Positions 21,393 to 33,976 of a stretch of 64,000 bases of DNA are shown one piece after another; positions within the stretch are counted from its first letter, which is position 1; every line of letters starts with the position of its first letter. Under the pieces are notes generated by a model, which did no database searches, had not been told where the DNA came from, and saw only the letters and a program-made list of their open reading frames with translations. The position numbers and the translations under genes are program-made. Location of the stretch: positions 36,361,109 to 36,425,108 of the forward strand of contig NC_052349.1 in NCBI RefSeq assembly GCF_009727055.1, written 5' to 3'. Source of the stretch: Benincasa hispida (Eukaryota > Streptophyta > Magnoliopsida > Cucurbitales > Cucurbitaceae).

Positions 21393-24300
21393 TCATTGCA
21401 ATGAAGATTTCTCAGGCAAGAATAAGTAACGAAAGTGAGAATCAAAAGGAAGAATACCACAGTTGCAAGAACCGATTAGGCTTTGCCGCCTCTGGGATAC
21501 ACAACCCTGAACAAAGGCCGCTTGATGGGGTGGAAGGTAATGGGATATCCATACTGCCAAATTCACATCGTCAACGGAGTTTTTGGCGAAACAATATAGC
21601 AGTTTTGGTACCAATAATCTTCCTTTGCTGCTAACACCTACGGAAGCTCGAATGAAATCGCGTTGTGCCTCTAGAAGATCCTCTCGGATATTGTCTGCAG
21701 TGTAGATCCTCACCTACATAAGTTCTACAAGTTAGACTTGAAGTAGAAAAATGTAAATGCCTCAGTTCACTATCTTACACGAGTTTGTTAATCTAGAATT
21801 ACCGCGGGAGAAGAGTATGTTCCGCAGCTTAAGGCAAACGTTAAGAGTGGTTCGTGTTTGTCTATAGCAAATCTCCGCTGCTCCTCCGTCACCTTTGACT
21901 TATGAAGAGCAAGAAGCAAAGCCTGGTTACAATTTCCCACAATATAGGGCAATGAGGCAATGAACTGTGATAACTGATGAGAGGATAAGCAAGAAAACCT
22001 AAAAGCAGCTATAGCAAGTGCATACAATTTGTGGCCTGTGAACTGGCGGTTTCATCTTGAGGATGACATATTCAATTCCGGTTGCACTGAAAGAATGCCC
22101 CCCAACCGTGTATGCTGCCTGTAAGAGTATATTCCAAAAGAAATAAATCATTAATACCCAAAAAGAACTGAACCTGACAACAAAAACAAGAATCTGCAAG
22201 TTTCGAAATATACATTTCTGACTAAAACTAATTTTTTCCAGAATTTTCCGCATGAACTGAACTATTTCCAAGAGCAAAGCTGGTGCATTGCTTTCATAGA
22301 GATACATGAGCACGAAAACTTTGAATGCACATCCTAGTTTTTATTTTTTACAATCAGAAGGGGTCTCAATCTTTGTATTATGCTCATGAACCACCTCACT
22401 AATCTGCAGAGGCTTTGCCGACTCCAAAACTAACTTCGGGTGACAACAAACAGTTAAGTTATTTAATCTTTACCCAGACACTTGAACTTGAGACCTTGAA
22501 CGGTATCTAAAAGCATCTTAGTCTTGTCAAATCCACCCTTGGGGTTAATACAAAATACCCATAGTGAGAAAACAATTCATTCCACATTCAAATTTTACTG
22601 GCTGTTCAAGTCCGGCTTGCTCTAGTGTTCACATTTAGAAGTAAAATATTTTTGAGGGACACAATAAATTAAGTCACACAAGCTATGAATGGGAACTACT
22701 AATTAGCAGAGGGAACACATGGTAGATGGTATTTACTGAAAGTTGTGAACCTTGATACAAAGTAGCTGTATTATCTACTTTCATGAATAGTCTTTTGAAA
22801 ATGAAGCTTTCTCATTGACGCTTGAACCTCATCTCAGATGCCAGCTTGTAGAGAAATAACTACAGGGTAAACCTGAAAACAACCTAATTATATATTTTTC
22901 AAATTCCAAGTTCAAAATATGTTCAGTTCAGCAGACTAAGGCAACTTGTATGGACTAAAAGGAATACCAAACTAATAGAACAGACCAGAGATGGGTAGCT
23001 TGGTTGGCAAAAGTTTATCCCTGCCATCAGATTCTAGGCTGTGGTCATTGCAATCCACTGGAAAGTTCAGTTAAATCATTATCCAAGCATTTGATTGCGT
23101 CATCCCCTCTTGATAAGGAGATTTTTCAGGCTTCGAGGAAATCAAAGAGCCCCAAACAAATTAATATTCTTGTGTGGATAATAATTTTTGGTTCATTAAA
23201 TTGGCTCAACTACTTTGCAACATAAACTCTAGTCGCACTACCTCTCCCTATAGTTGTCCATTATGTTTGGTGGAGAGCGGAGATTTGCAGGACTTGATCT
23301 TTTATTGTTCGTTCTCACGCTTATGTTGGTGGAGGCTATTTTCATATTTTAATCTCCAATGGGGCTTTGGCAAATCTTTTCGAGAGAATATCTCTCAAGT
23401 ATTGATTGGTCCATTATTATCCTCCAAATCTCAGTTACAATGGTTCGATGCAGTCAAGGCTTTGTTATCAGAGAAGATTTGGTTCGAGCATAACCAGAGG
23501 ATTTTTCATAACAGGTCTTTAGGTTGTTCTGATAGGTTGGGCTCTGCTCGTCTCTTTGCCTCTTCATAGTGTTCTCCATCTAAAGTTTTTGTTGATTATT
23601 TCATTCAAGACATTTGTTTAAATTGGAATGCTTTCTTATCTTCAGTTCAACTTCCGTAGCGTTATTGTCATTTGGTATCTTAGATTTTTTAGTATTAGAC
23701 TCTTTTCATTATATCAATGAAAAGCATTGTTTCCTTTTAAAAAAAGAAGAAGAAGAAGAAGACAATAATACATAAAAAAATAAGAAGAAGAAGAAAATAG
23801 AATAGACTAGAGATGGAATATATCTAAATCAAATCAGATCAATACCATGAACAAACTCGAAGTGTTCAGATCGCACACCACATGAGAACAAAGCTAGTCT
23901 GCTTGGCTAAATATTGCACAAAACGTTGAATTTTTTTAGGGGTATTTGACCCATGGATTTGGAATTAGGGGGGACTTGGCATCAAGCCAAACCCATGTTT
24001 GGGCACTTGGAATAAAATTCCCGGGAATAAGAAACCAAACTCATGGGTTTGGAATATATTTTCAACGAATGCCATAGGTCTTAAAAAAATTTCCCTTCAT
24101 CTTCTACCTCTTATCAATGGTCATAGATGACCGTCGACAACAAACATTGGTCAACTTCATGATTGACCGTCGGCAACCGATCATCTTGACCGTTGACGAT
24201 TGATCATCTTGACCATTAGCGACCGATCATCTTGACCGTTGGCGATCGATCACATTGACTGTCACCGTCGACAAGTGAGCATCTTGATCGCCAGCGACCG

Positions 24301-27300
24301 ATCGTTGTGCCCATTAACGACCGATTTTCGTAACTGTTGACAACCAACCGTAGTGATGGTCAACAACCAAATGCCATGACCCTTGGCAACCAATTGTTGT
24401 AACGGTAGGTGACAAACCAATCGTCTTAATCGTCGACAACTATTGATCGTCTTTACCATTGGCGGGTGATCTCGTCGGCGCTTGACCACTGTCCGATTGT
24501 CGTGATTGTTAATAACCGACTGTAGTAATGGTCAACAACCAAACATCACGACCCCCAAATGGGGGTATTTGGAATTAGAGGGGTTTGACATTTGAAGCCA
24601 ACCCCATGTTTGGGCACTTAAAATAAAATTCCCGTGAATAAGAAATCAAATTCATGGGTTTGGAATATATTTTTAATGAATGGCATAGGTCTTAGAAAAA
24701 TTTTCCTTCGTTTTCTACCTCTTATCAATGGTCATCAACGACCGTCGGCAACAACCGACTTCGTGATTAACCATCGGCAACCAATCGTCTTGACTGTTGA
24801 CGACTGATCGTCTTGATCGTCGACGACCGATCATCTTGACCGTTGGCGACCAATCACATTGATCGTCACCGTCGACGGGTAAGCATCTTGATCGTCAATG
24901 ACTGACTATTGTGACCATTAACGACTGATCGTAGTGACGATCAACGACCAAACGCCATAACCCTTGGCGACTAATTGTCGTGACGCTAGTGATCAACCAA
25001 TGGTCTTAATGGTCAATGACTCTTGATTGTCTTTACCATTGGGAGGCAATCTCGCCAGTGCTTGACCACTATGGTCATAGCAATCGATTGTCATGTCTGT
25101 TAATGACCGACCATAGTGATGGTCAACAACTAAACATCATGACCCCCGACGATCAATCAACCGACTTGACCGTCGATAATTGACCGATCATCATGCCATC
25201 GTCAATTGACTATAGTGATTGTCACTAGGGTTATATTTTTGTGTTTTCTCCTCTTTCTTCTTCTTCCTCTCTCTCCCTTTTTTACTCATTTTCACAAACT
25301 CAAACAAGAAATTGACTTTTTCATCTAGGAGCTCTAAATACTGAAGTGTTGCATCAATCGTGATGCTCATGAGTCATTAAATTCTCTTCACCAACCATTG
25401 CACACTTACCATCATTGATGATGGTCATTCTTTGACTGTCGCCGACAATTTTTTTTTCTTTCCTCCTTTCACCACTTTTCCCTTCAATTTCTCATTTTCT
25501 TCTCCTCCTTCATTAACCTCAAACGTAAAATTTAGTTCGTGACTACAAGAAAAAAAAATTAATTTAGAAATTTAAAGCAAAACTATCTTTTGTTATAAAT
25601 GTGTTATGATGCTAAATTCCAAAATTTATTACTTTGTTATCAAAAGATAAATTTATTATTTAGAAGGAGATAAATTAGAAATTTAAAGACAAACTAAACT
25701 TGTTATAAAACTTAATATCAAAACTTGGATATTTTTTTTACTAAAAACTATTTTTTATATAAAAATAACTAAGACCCCGTTTGGTAACCATTTTGTTTTT
25801 TGTTTTTTGTTTTAGTTTTTTAAAATTAAGCTATAAACACTACTTCCATCTCCAACTTTCTTCCTTTGTTATCTACATTTTACCAATGGTTTAAAAAACT
25901 AAGCCAAATTTTGAAAACTAGAAAAAGTAACTTTAAAAAAATTGTTCTTGTTTTTGGAATTTAACTAAGAATTCAACCATTATATTTAAGAAAGATGCAA
26001 ATCATTATAAGACATAAAGAGAAAATAGCCTTAATTTTCAAAAACAAAAACAAAAAACAAAATGGTTATCAAACAGGGCTTAAATTATTGTCATTCATAC
26101 ATTATTGTCATACAAATTAATAAACCAAAATGAATTAATATAGGATTACAAAAGAAAAACTAATATAAATTTCATTTTAAAATGAGTAAATTAAATTTAT
26201 CTTTTACAATTATCACAAAAATTGATGCAAAGTACACTAAAGATTATACAGTTCACAAAACAACCATTAAAAAACAAGGAAAAAAGATCAGATTACCCAA
26301 ACCCATGTCTGCACCTCAAACATAGGCTTCAGAATCCCAGGCTTCCAAACTCTACAACCCAAACACAGGCATTTGTAATTCCCAGGCTTCAGAACCTACT
26401 CAAATAAGCCCTCAGGCATTTGATTCCTAGGCTTTTGATTCCAAATCTGCTCCCCAAACGCCCCTTTATGTGAATTCATAATGTACCAAGTCTCACTAAA
26501 ATAAAAAACCATCCGCATGCTTATGAAGTATGCCTAACTAACCATCTCATGCGAGGAGGACACATGGGCTCTCTGCCAATGCTCGCTATGCAAAAGCTTC
26601 TGCACACTATTCTAATGTTTTGGGTCCACAGCGCGTCTGGACTAATTTCGTAGGATGACCATTTGACCCAATTTTTAGGTAATTTGTGGAACTCTAATAT
26701 CCTAGATAGGTGACTACCAATAGAGTTTGACCCTATTTTCGAAAGTCCCTTTACTTTTTCACTTGCCCCAATGACCACCAGCCGATTGTAGTTCACATGT
26801 AATGTTCAACCCTAAGTTCATGCACCCTCATGATGCGCGTTACAAGACATGCTTGGGCATCCTCCAACAGCTTACCATTATCACACCCTCTTACACCAAG
26901 CAGGCAGCCAAACACGTGAGTCCGTGTTGCATTGCCAAGCAAGAATGTTAGCAGTGATGTGATGCTCCTTACATGGTTAGCTAACCCTGCTTATATTTAT
27001 ATTCCAGAAACCATCATCATTCACACACTAGCATAGCATAAGGATGAACCCCCATGATTGCTATACTGACAACTAACAAATACAGAAGAATATCCAGGCT
27101 CTAAAATATGAATGAACATAGAAGAGAACAAAAAATATGGGCTTCAAAATCAAACCTTTTGCATCAAAGAGAAGAGTTTCAATTCACTTTTCGGAACTCC
27201 ATAGGCCAGGTAAGCCTGTCAAAAATAAGATAAGATGTGAACAACCAACATAGCATCTGTTTGTTAACCATATTTTAATATGAACGTTTTCCACCAAATT

Positions 27301-30300
27301 TAACAAGGAGAAGCAGCTCACATGCATGATCAGTGCATTATATAAATTGATCCAGAAGGCTAGCTTTTCATCTCTGCTTAAATGAATGGGATTCACTTTT
27401 GCAAGCTGCTCAACAAGAGTGCTGTTCACAAAACAGATCGTTAAGGCAAAAACAGGCCAACTCTAGATTGCAGTAAAAATTTGTAGGATTATCATAGTGC
27501 CAAAAGGCGGAGAAAGTCCAACATGATAGAAAAATGGACAATGTGTTTTATGAACACTACCGGAACTTCCTCAATTCTGCAGCAGCATATTCTAATTGCT
27601 TCTTTCCAACTGACATCCAAGAAACTTCAGCTGCTTGAGAATAATTTCCAATGTCAGCCCAACTTAATTTTCCACGTACCCTGTATGGATCACAAGCATT
27701 CTGTGTAGCCAATACTTCAGAGCTACTCGGAAGATCAATTTGTGGACTTTGTACTCTTGATGAAATAAGTGACCGTTCAGATGATGACCACCATGATGAA
27801 TTGGAAAGATGTCCTCGAGGTGATGCAGGTGAGTGGCTTCCCGATGTTGATGATTTGGAAGGCCCGGGAGAATCTGCTAGAGAGATGAATATGTTTTTCA
27901 TACATCTGACCATTTCTTCTGATAATATATTAGGGTGGTGCCAGAGACCACTTGATGGTAGCCCTCGAGACATTTTCTCACATTCTACTGATTGAGAACA
28001 TTCATTGACTTCTGTCACAGACGTCTTCTCACAGTACATTTCAACTAGGTCAACTGCATTCTGATTCAGCACAAACAAAGCTACAGCATTAATCCTGAAT
28101 TTATATGGTTTAGTAACACTGAATGCATTGATAATAGCAATTGAAAATTTTCTAAAATCTAACTCTAACAGTCATCATTACTAAACCCTATAGCATCTTA
28201 GAAAAACACCTATTCAGTCAAAATCAGCAGTTCAATTTCCTCCCATAAATTCTGGATGACATCACTGAAATCAAGTTATACAATCCAGAAAAACGACAGA
28301 GGGAAACAAATCTAGTCTCAGAGTGTGCTGTTTTCAACTAAGCATGAAATAGGAGTGATGAGAACGTTAAAATTTGTTGTTCTAGTCACCAGATCAGGGA
28401 TAAGGTTGTAAACCTCTTGTATGAAAGTCATTACAAACACTTTCAAAGGTGGAAGGCTATTAAAAGCATTATTTAAAGTATAAAAGAGGTGTTTAGGACA
28501 AGGATTGACCTAAGACTATAATAACCACATTTTGCTAGTTAATACTATTTTGTAGTCCCCAATTAGCTACAGTCAATACTATTTCAAAACCCCATTTGCT
28601 ACAATATATACTATTTGCTACAGTTTTTACTATTTTAGATTCATCATTTTTTATTCTTTGCTACAATAATTACTATTTCTTTCTCAAACTAAAATAGTTT
28701 ACACCTCAAACACATACTATTATAACCTAAGACTATAATAACCAATTCCTTGTCCCAAATGCACCCAAAATGTCTAGTGAATAGTCCATTGTCCCAATAA
28801 TTTTTATAGAAACTGAAAAGGACTGGTGGAATAGAGAAGTTGGAATATTTTGACAAAACTAGATACTTCCAAAATTAGACTTTTTAAATTTTATTTACTA
28901 AAAAAACAATGAACACAATAACCACAAAATCCAGTTAATATGACAATACTATACCGATAACCATAGATTAATTGATCAGAAAATACTTATAAAGAAGATT
29001 AATTGATCAAAATCCAGTTAAAATGACAACACTGTATCTCAAATTTATGCTTGGCATATAAAAAACTAGACCTTGGGTAATTGAATTAGTTTAGCATTTT
29101 CAAGATGGAAAAAAGAACTAGTCTTCCATCAGTTGCAACTGTTCCTTCAAATATATGTTAATAAATTTATGTTTCTAATTGAAGACAGGGCTGTGAGGTT
29201 CAAGAAACCAACTGCAGGGAGGAGCTGGAGTAGAATGGAAGCAAACAAATTTTAGCTTCATATTTATGCTTTTGAGAAACAAAGGTTGTATTAAGAAATA
29301 TATTCCTTCAAGGACCATAAACAGTAAAAAAAAGGTTTACATAGTTCTGGAGAATAGTACAGTACAGACACAATAAATAATAAGTAAAATCAAAACCACA
29401 AATATTAACCAAAACAATGGCCACATATTTCCTGTCTAAATGCATGTGAGAACTCCGCAGAAAGTAAAGTTTCAGGAAAAGAAAAGAAAATACATCAAGA
29501 TTAAAGGGAAAAAAAAATTTGTGGTGAGATACCGGATTTTTCAGTGTGTCAGAATTGGAGCAAAGGGAAACTGAACAAGGTGATGAATGCATTAAACGAT
29601 ATTCTGCAAGCCTCCTTTCATTCTTTTCTTGACTAAGTTGGAAATGTAAAGAGACCATTTCTTGCTCGAGTCTTACAACTGTATCTTCCAAAACTGCAAT
29701 GCTAGATAAAAGATCTTGGGCCTGCACAAAATTTCAATGCAAGAATATTGCCACAATAATTTAAAATTAGAAATCAAAATACAAGTATTGGAAATTCTGA
29801 ACAATTAAGGTACTGGAGGAATCCAAAGACAAACTGCTACAAAGGGGAAATAGAACAAAAAGTTCTTGCTATGAAATACAATATTCACATCTAATTTCTT
29901 CCATTCTGACACCAAATTTGCAGGGGACCAACAAAAAAGAAAGAAACAGAGAAAATCCTTGTATGAAATGAATATACAAAAGCTAATCCCATGAAGTAAT
30001 TAAAAAAGGTTAGCACTCTCCATTTTCAAGTGATCAAAGAAGGATAATAATTCAAAACTCTTTGAAACCAGAGCTCCAGAGGGAGGCACCAAAGTTACTG
30101 TTGCCTTATACCAACAGTTCCTAGAAATCTCTATAAAGAAACACTCCCATTTCTTCTGATCATATATTCCAAAAGAACGCATCTTGCACCGATCAAGGAA
30201 AAGCCACCAAGACTGCAAAGCTTTTTGAAAGCTGCCATTTCCAACACTTCTAAAATCTTATATAAGGCATCCATATCATGAATCATGGTGCAAATATGGC

Positions 30301-33289
30301 AATGTGTGCGTGTGTGTGTGAATGATAGTTATATGTTAAACACTAAATCACTTATCACATTAGGTACAAAAACACAAATCTCTGCTCGTATTAAAGTATC
30401 TATACTTCAAAACTCCTAAAAATCAAAGATGTATCTTGTACCTGTGAAGGCAATGGTTACAAAAGGTTTGACTTTTGAATCAAGTAACGTTGTCATAACC
30501 TGGTTTTAGCTCTTCAGGATGTTATGGTTCATAAAGATGAAATTTTGTATCCGATCTTCCCAAATGGTTCATTCAGCACATTCACTCTGAAATATGTTCA
30601 CTTTTTGGGATAAAATTTGGTAGCTCAAAATTTTAAACCTCTGATCATTGAGAAGAATGGTGCATATAACCTCATTCTACTTACATCATTCTACCCCTCC
30701 AAAAAGAAAACTCGTTCTCGAGTTTTAAAAGAAGAAAAAAATGAAACAATTAAGAAATAAAATAAACTTGTACAACGGAGCATGACCAAACCAACCTCCT
30801 GCATCTTGAACAAAATTATGTAAAAAAGTCCAAGACATAAAATTTTCATAAAGTCCAGTTCATCAAATCTTTCATCATCAAGGTCATCTAGTACCTCTGT
30901 TGCAGCTGCTGCAATGTCAAAAACTCCATCCAAAATTCCAAATATTCCATCTCCACTAGGCTGCCCTCGATCCAGATTTTTTTTTAATATACGGTCGAAG
31001 ACACAATTCTTGGCCCGATTAAAAAAAAACGACGTTCATTCAGCCATTATAGCAAGGCTTCATTCTATAATCCAAATCTTGGCGCCAATGTTGATGTTTC
31101 GAGTTCTAATGTTGCTAATCTTGATATTCTTGGACAGCTTCTTGGTCATAATGTCTAAAACAGTGCGTGATATTGTTGACCATTATGATAAGTTGGATAA
31201 GTTTCTTGGACATGGAAATTATTACCCGCCTGATCTTGAGGTCTTGGGAGGGTATTTGATGCATCAACGACTGGATCTTGGTAATTTTGAAAGTGGTGAT
31301 TGTTTACGGTTGATTTCTCTGGATGAAGGGTCTTGGTGGACTTCTTGCTCTTTCTTGAAAATGTCGACCATAATTCTCCTCTTGATAGAAAACAAGGCCA
31401 TTATGATCATAATTTTTGTGCTCTCGGTATGGTTCTTGGGCTTGAAGATGGTTTTCTTGATACAAAGGATTAAGAGGGTACCTTGGAAAATAATTTTGGT
31501 AGAAGTGTGGACAACCTTCATCGCTTGAAGAGTCTGAATTATATCCCATCATATTGTGTGGAATCGATCTTTGTTGTTGAGGAAGAACACCTACCGGATG
31601 ATTTTGATAATTGATTGTTGGTTGAAATTCTAAAATTTGTCTTCTGGGTGGATTTCTAGCAACTTCTTGCATCTTTGGATTTTGTTGATTGGTTCTTGAT
31701 TGATTGTTGGTCATCTTTCCCACTTCCAATGATAACTTCTCGATAGCTTCCAAATTGCCAAGTCTTCAATTCACGGTTTGAGAAAATGTGGAGAAGTATG
31801 CTTCCGCATCACGAGTTTGAAGGTTGGGAAGTTGGGAAGTTGGTGGTTTTCTTGGCCCAGACAGTTGCATCAACCCTTCGTAGGCTTTTTGGGCTTAAAC
31901 CTTGGTTAAGTAATGTTTTGATGATAACAAATACATAATTTATGTAAATTTAAGCGTTATGATTGCATTGAGAACTTTGAATCAGCTCAATTGGAGCTAT
32001 ACGGAGCAAGTAAGAAATAAAAAAGTAATTTACTTGTATCCAATGAGAAGTTTCTACTATATTATTGAGATTTTTATCAATAACCTAGATTTAATCTTCT
32101 TTTAGCAGGTAGTTGTGATTCATTTGGAAACCTTAATTCGACGTGGATATTCATGTCTCTATGGTGCACAAAAATTAACTTATTTTCCATGGTTGGGATT
32201 TTAATAGTAGGCATCTAATGGCTTTCACGCAAACTTTATTTTCTCGATGCATTAACTTATATCTTGCATCGAACTATGTAACTACATTATCAAGCATATA
32301 TAGATTAGTGGAAGATTACATATTTTCAAAAAGCAAAAAAATAAATTCAACCAACTAGTCTGATTTGCTGAATATTTTTCATGAATTCTTTGCCACTTGC
32401 ACACTTCCCTTATAGTAAGTCTCATTCACTGAATCCTTTGCTCTATAGTGTACTTGAGGAGAGTATCTTCATTTTCCTTGTTGTGCATGAATGAAAATTC
32501 ATTGATGCAACCAACTGTTTCAGTTTCACTTTGTTTTTCAATGCATAGTTACTGTTTGCCCATTATATTAACCTCAGCCATTTTTTCTCTCCATATCTCT
32601 CATCATGTTTTTCAGATTTTGAAGCATAAATATCAAATTGCAATATGTTTTAAAGCACAAAAATCACCAATTGGATATTCAATAAACTGTGAAGTAACAA
32701 GCAACATACATGATGAGGGAGGCAGGAGAAGTTGGCTAATCTTAGATCCTTTTTTTGAATAGCATCTTGAAGGGAAGTGTGCAGCTCTATCTCTTCTTGC
32801 AACTTTTGTTGTAACATTCTCACCTACAAAATAGCATTTTTTTTAACCTAACAATCAAACCTACTGGCAGTTTCCTACTCAGGTAAAAAAAAATAAACTA
32901 AGTTCACTGGATAAAAGGCCAGAAGATCCAATGATCTTAGAGAAATGAACAGGATGACAGGATTTTTTAGAAGAGTAAGCAACATGTCTTCATGCTTTAC
33001 TAACTTAAATATAGAAATGTTAGGAAAATCTATGAAAATATTTCATTGCAGTAATGGAACATCCATACACAGCCAGACACTTACATCTTGTTCGAGCTGA
33101 AATCTGTAGGGAAAAGAACCATCATCTTTCTCCAATATCCCAACATTCCTAGTCATTATGCCAAGACTGCTCTGCTACATTAAGCAAGACTCAGAAATCA
33201 TGATGAATGTACTGCAAAGATGATATATTACATTTTACAGCCAAACCATGTTTATTAAAAAGCAGTAGATAACTAGATTAATTAACTCA

Positions 33290-33323
<34 letters not shown>

Positions 33324-33976
33324 AAAGTTGGCATTAACTTCTAAAAAGTTCGCATTAACTTTTGACTTCTACTCTCCTAGGTACTTTGAGCAAGCATCAT
33401 GCATAAGCTTATTAAGTCACAAATTACCCAGTAACAAGAAATAGTACAAATGAAAAATGTTAAAACATGAATGGGAACTCTTTAACCAATAGAGAAAAAT
33501 TTGAGAAAACACCCAAGCATTAGGGACTAAAACACATATTTAAGTTACTGAAAATAGTCTTCTGTTTCGGAACTTAGCATAATACAAGAGAGAGAACTAA
33601 GTTCACAAGCTAATAACAATATAAAGCAAACTCCTCAATCCTGACTTCGGAGGTTAAGGTTTCAATAAGGACAATGCATAGGTTTCAGTACTTCCTTTTC
33701 TTTCTACTCAGTAACAGAAAATCAAGACCATAACACCTTACCTCTAGAAATAAGTCAGCACAACCAAGGTCAACAACATTCCCTGAACTAGAACTGTACC
33801 CAGAGTGGGGATCACATCTGTGACATTACAATGACAATAAAAGAAATAAAAGCATTAAAAAGGAAACAACACTGAGCTGTGCAGAGAACAGAAGAAATGA
33901 AGAGAACAGAGAGTACAAACCAAAGGGAAGAACAGTCTTACAAGGAAAGTCCAGTTTGAGCAAGTGATTCCGACAT
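21393..33976 (-). CDS. DUF547 protein with N-terminal MIP1-type leucine zipper
   Basis: Eleven coding exons on the minus strand are inferred: 33942-33976, 33742-33817, 33085-33171, 32710-32823, 29533-29721, 27561-28060, 27322-27421, 27156-27215, 22026-22118, 21803-21922 and 21393-21713. They total 1695 bp, 564 residues, in frame throughout. Residues about 58-120 form a coiled coil (FQLEQDVRMLQQKLQEEIEL, then LEDTVVRLEQEMVSLHFQL), the zipper of MIP1-like proteins. A Ser/Pro-rich linker follows. The DUF547 domain starts near FRTLVEQLAKVNPIHLS and includes KLAFWINLYNALIMHAYLAY and RFRYLFLPE-like ends (here HFRYLFLPE). The biochemical function of DUF547 is unknown. The start at MSESLAQTG is the first in-frame ATG; an upstream ATG at 34178-34180 opens only a short frame. 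Transposons in introns 4, 5 and 8 stretch the gene to 12.6 kb. Confidence 0.9.
22990..23755 (+). mobile_element. 5'-truncated LINE fragment (zf-RVT end)
   Basis: Reading about 23000-23570 gives the C-terminal part of a plant L1-type ORF2: a stretch like KSPKQINILVWIIIFGSLN, then a zf-RVT zinc-binding motif with CPLCLVESGDLQDLIFYCSF and WWRLF. One frameshift lies near 23220. The fragment ends in an A/AG-rich tail after about 23735, as expected for target-primed insertion. It lies in intron 8 of the DUF547 gene, on the opposite strand. Confidence 0.8.
24115..24550 (+). repeat. Minisatellite array 1, ~23 bp unit
   Basis: Degenerate units of the type GATCATCTTGACCGTTGACG repeat about 18 times. 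The unit is rich in CG and GAC/GTC, so the array has local dyad symmetry. Units have drifted to different degrees, with one longer unit near 24250-24300. Confidence 0.85.
24725..25215 (+). repeat. Minisatellite array 2, same ~23 bp unit
   Basis: A second array with the same unit, preceded by a copy of the ~180 bp flank that precedes array 1 (CTACCTCTTATCAATGGTCAT occurs at both). The copies are diverged, so the duplication of the whole block is not recent. Confidence 0.85.
25773..26080. mobile_element. MITE with long terminal inverted repeats
   Basis: The left end GACCCCGTTTGGTAACCATT and the reverse complement of the right end (AGCCCTGTTTGATAACCATT) match, and the similarity continues through TTTTGTTTTTTGTTTTT. 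It is about 308 bp, without coding capacity, flanked by TAA-like bases. Copies of this sort are common in plant genomes. It is nested in the Harbinger-like element. Confidence 0.8.
28489..28770. mobile_element. MITE in DUF547 intron 5
   Basis: The left end (GGTGTTTAGGACAAGGATTG) and the reverse complement of the right end (GGTGCATTTGGGACAAGGAA) are inverted repeats. The words ACCTAAGACTATAATAACC occur near both ends, directly repeated, and ATACTATTT-type words recur inside. A half copy may lie at 8098-8150. Confidence 0.65.
30690..31900 (-). mobile_element. Gag-like retroelement fragment in DUF547 intron 4
   Basis: The minus strand at 31304-31753 stays open for about 150 codons with a Gln/Asn/Pro/Arg-rich composition (for example NNQSRTNQQNPKMQEVARN, then RPFIQRNQP), resembling the linker of plant gypsy-type gag polyproteins. 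No protease, reverse transcriptase or LTR was recognised nearby, so the fragment is unclassified. It extends the fourth intron of the host gene, on the same strand. Confidence 0.4.
33290..33324 (+). repeat. (TG)n microsatellite in DUF547 intron 3
   Basis: About 16 TG dinucleotides follow a short TATATA run. Two imperfect copies of AAAGTT-GCATTAACTT follow directly. Confidence 0.9.

Larger units (their letters stand above)
23939..26464. mobile_element. Harbinger-like non-autonomous element with minisatellite core
   Basis: The left end GGGGTATTTG...GGATTTGGAAT and the reverse complement of the right end GGGGCGTTTG...AGATTTGGAAT match, and both sides are flanked by TTTA (23935-23938 and 26465-26468), compatible with the TTA/TAA duplications of PIF/Harbinger elements. 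The interior has no coding pattern. It consists of two copies, offset by about 611 bases, of a block with a 23 bp minisatellite, followed by a nested MITE. The element sits in intron 8 of the DUF547 gene. The family assignment is tentative. Confidence 0.6.

Noticed and set aside
22200..22313. Further DUF547 coding sequence on the minus strand upstream of 22118
   Set aside because: The frame continues, but the sequence passes a good acceptor (TTACAG) and has no similarity to the domain; the missing residues are in the exon at 27156-27215.
24115..25215. CRISPR-like array or regularly spaced repeats
   Set aside because: Units are contiguous and degenerate without unique spacers; this is a minisatellite in a plant genome.
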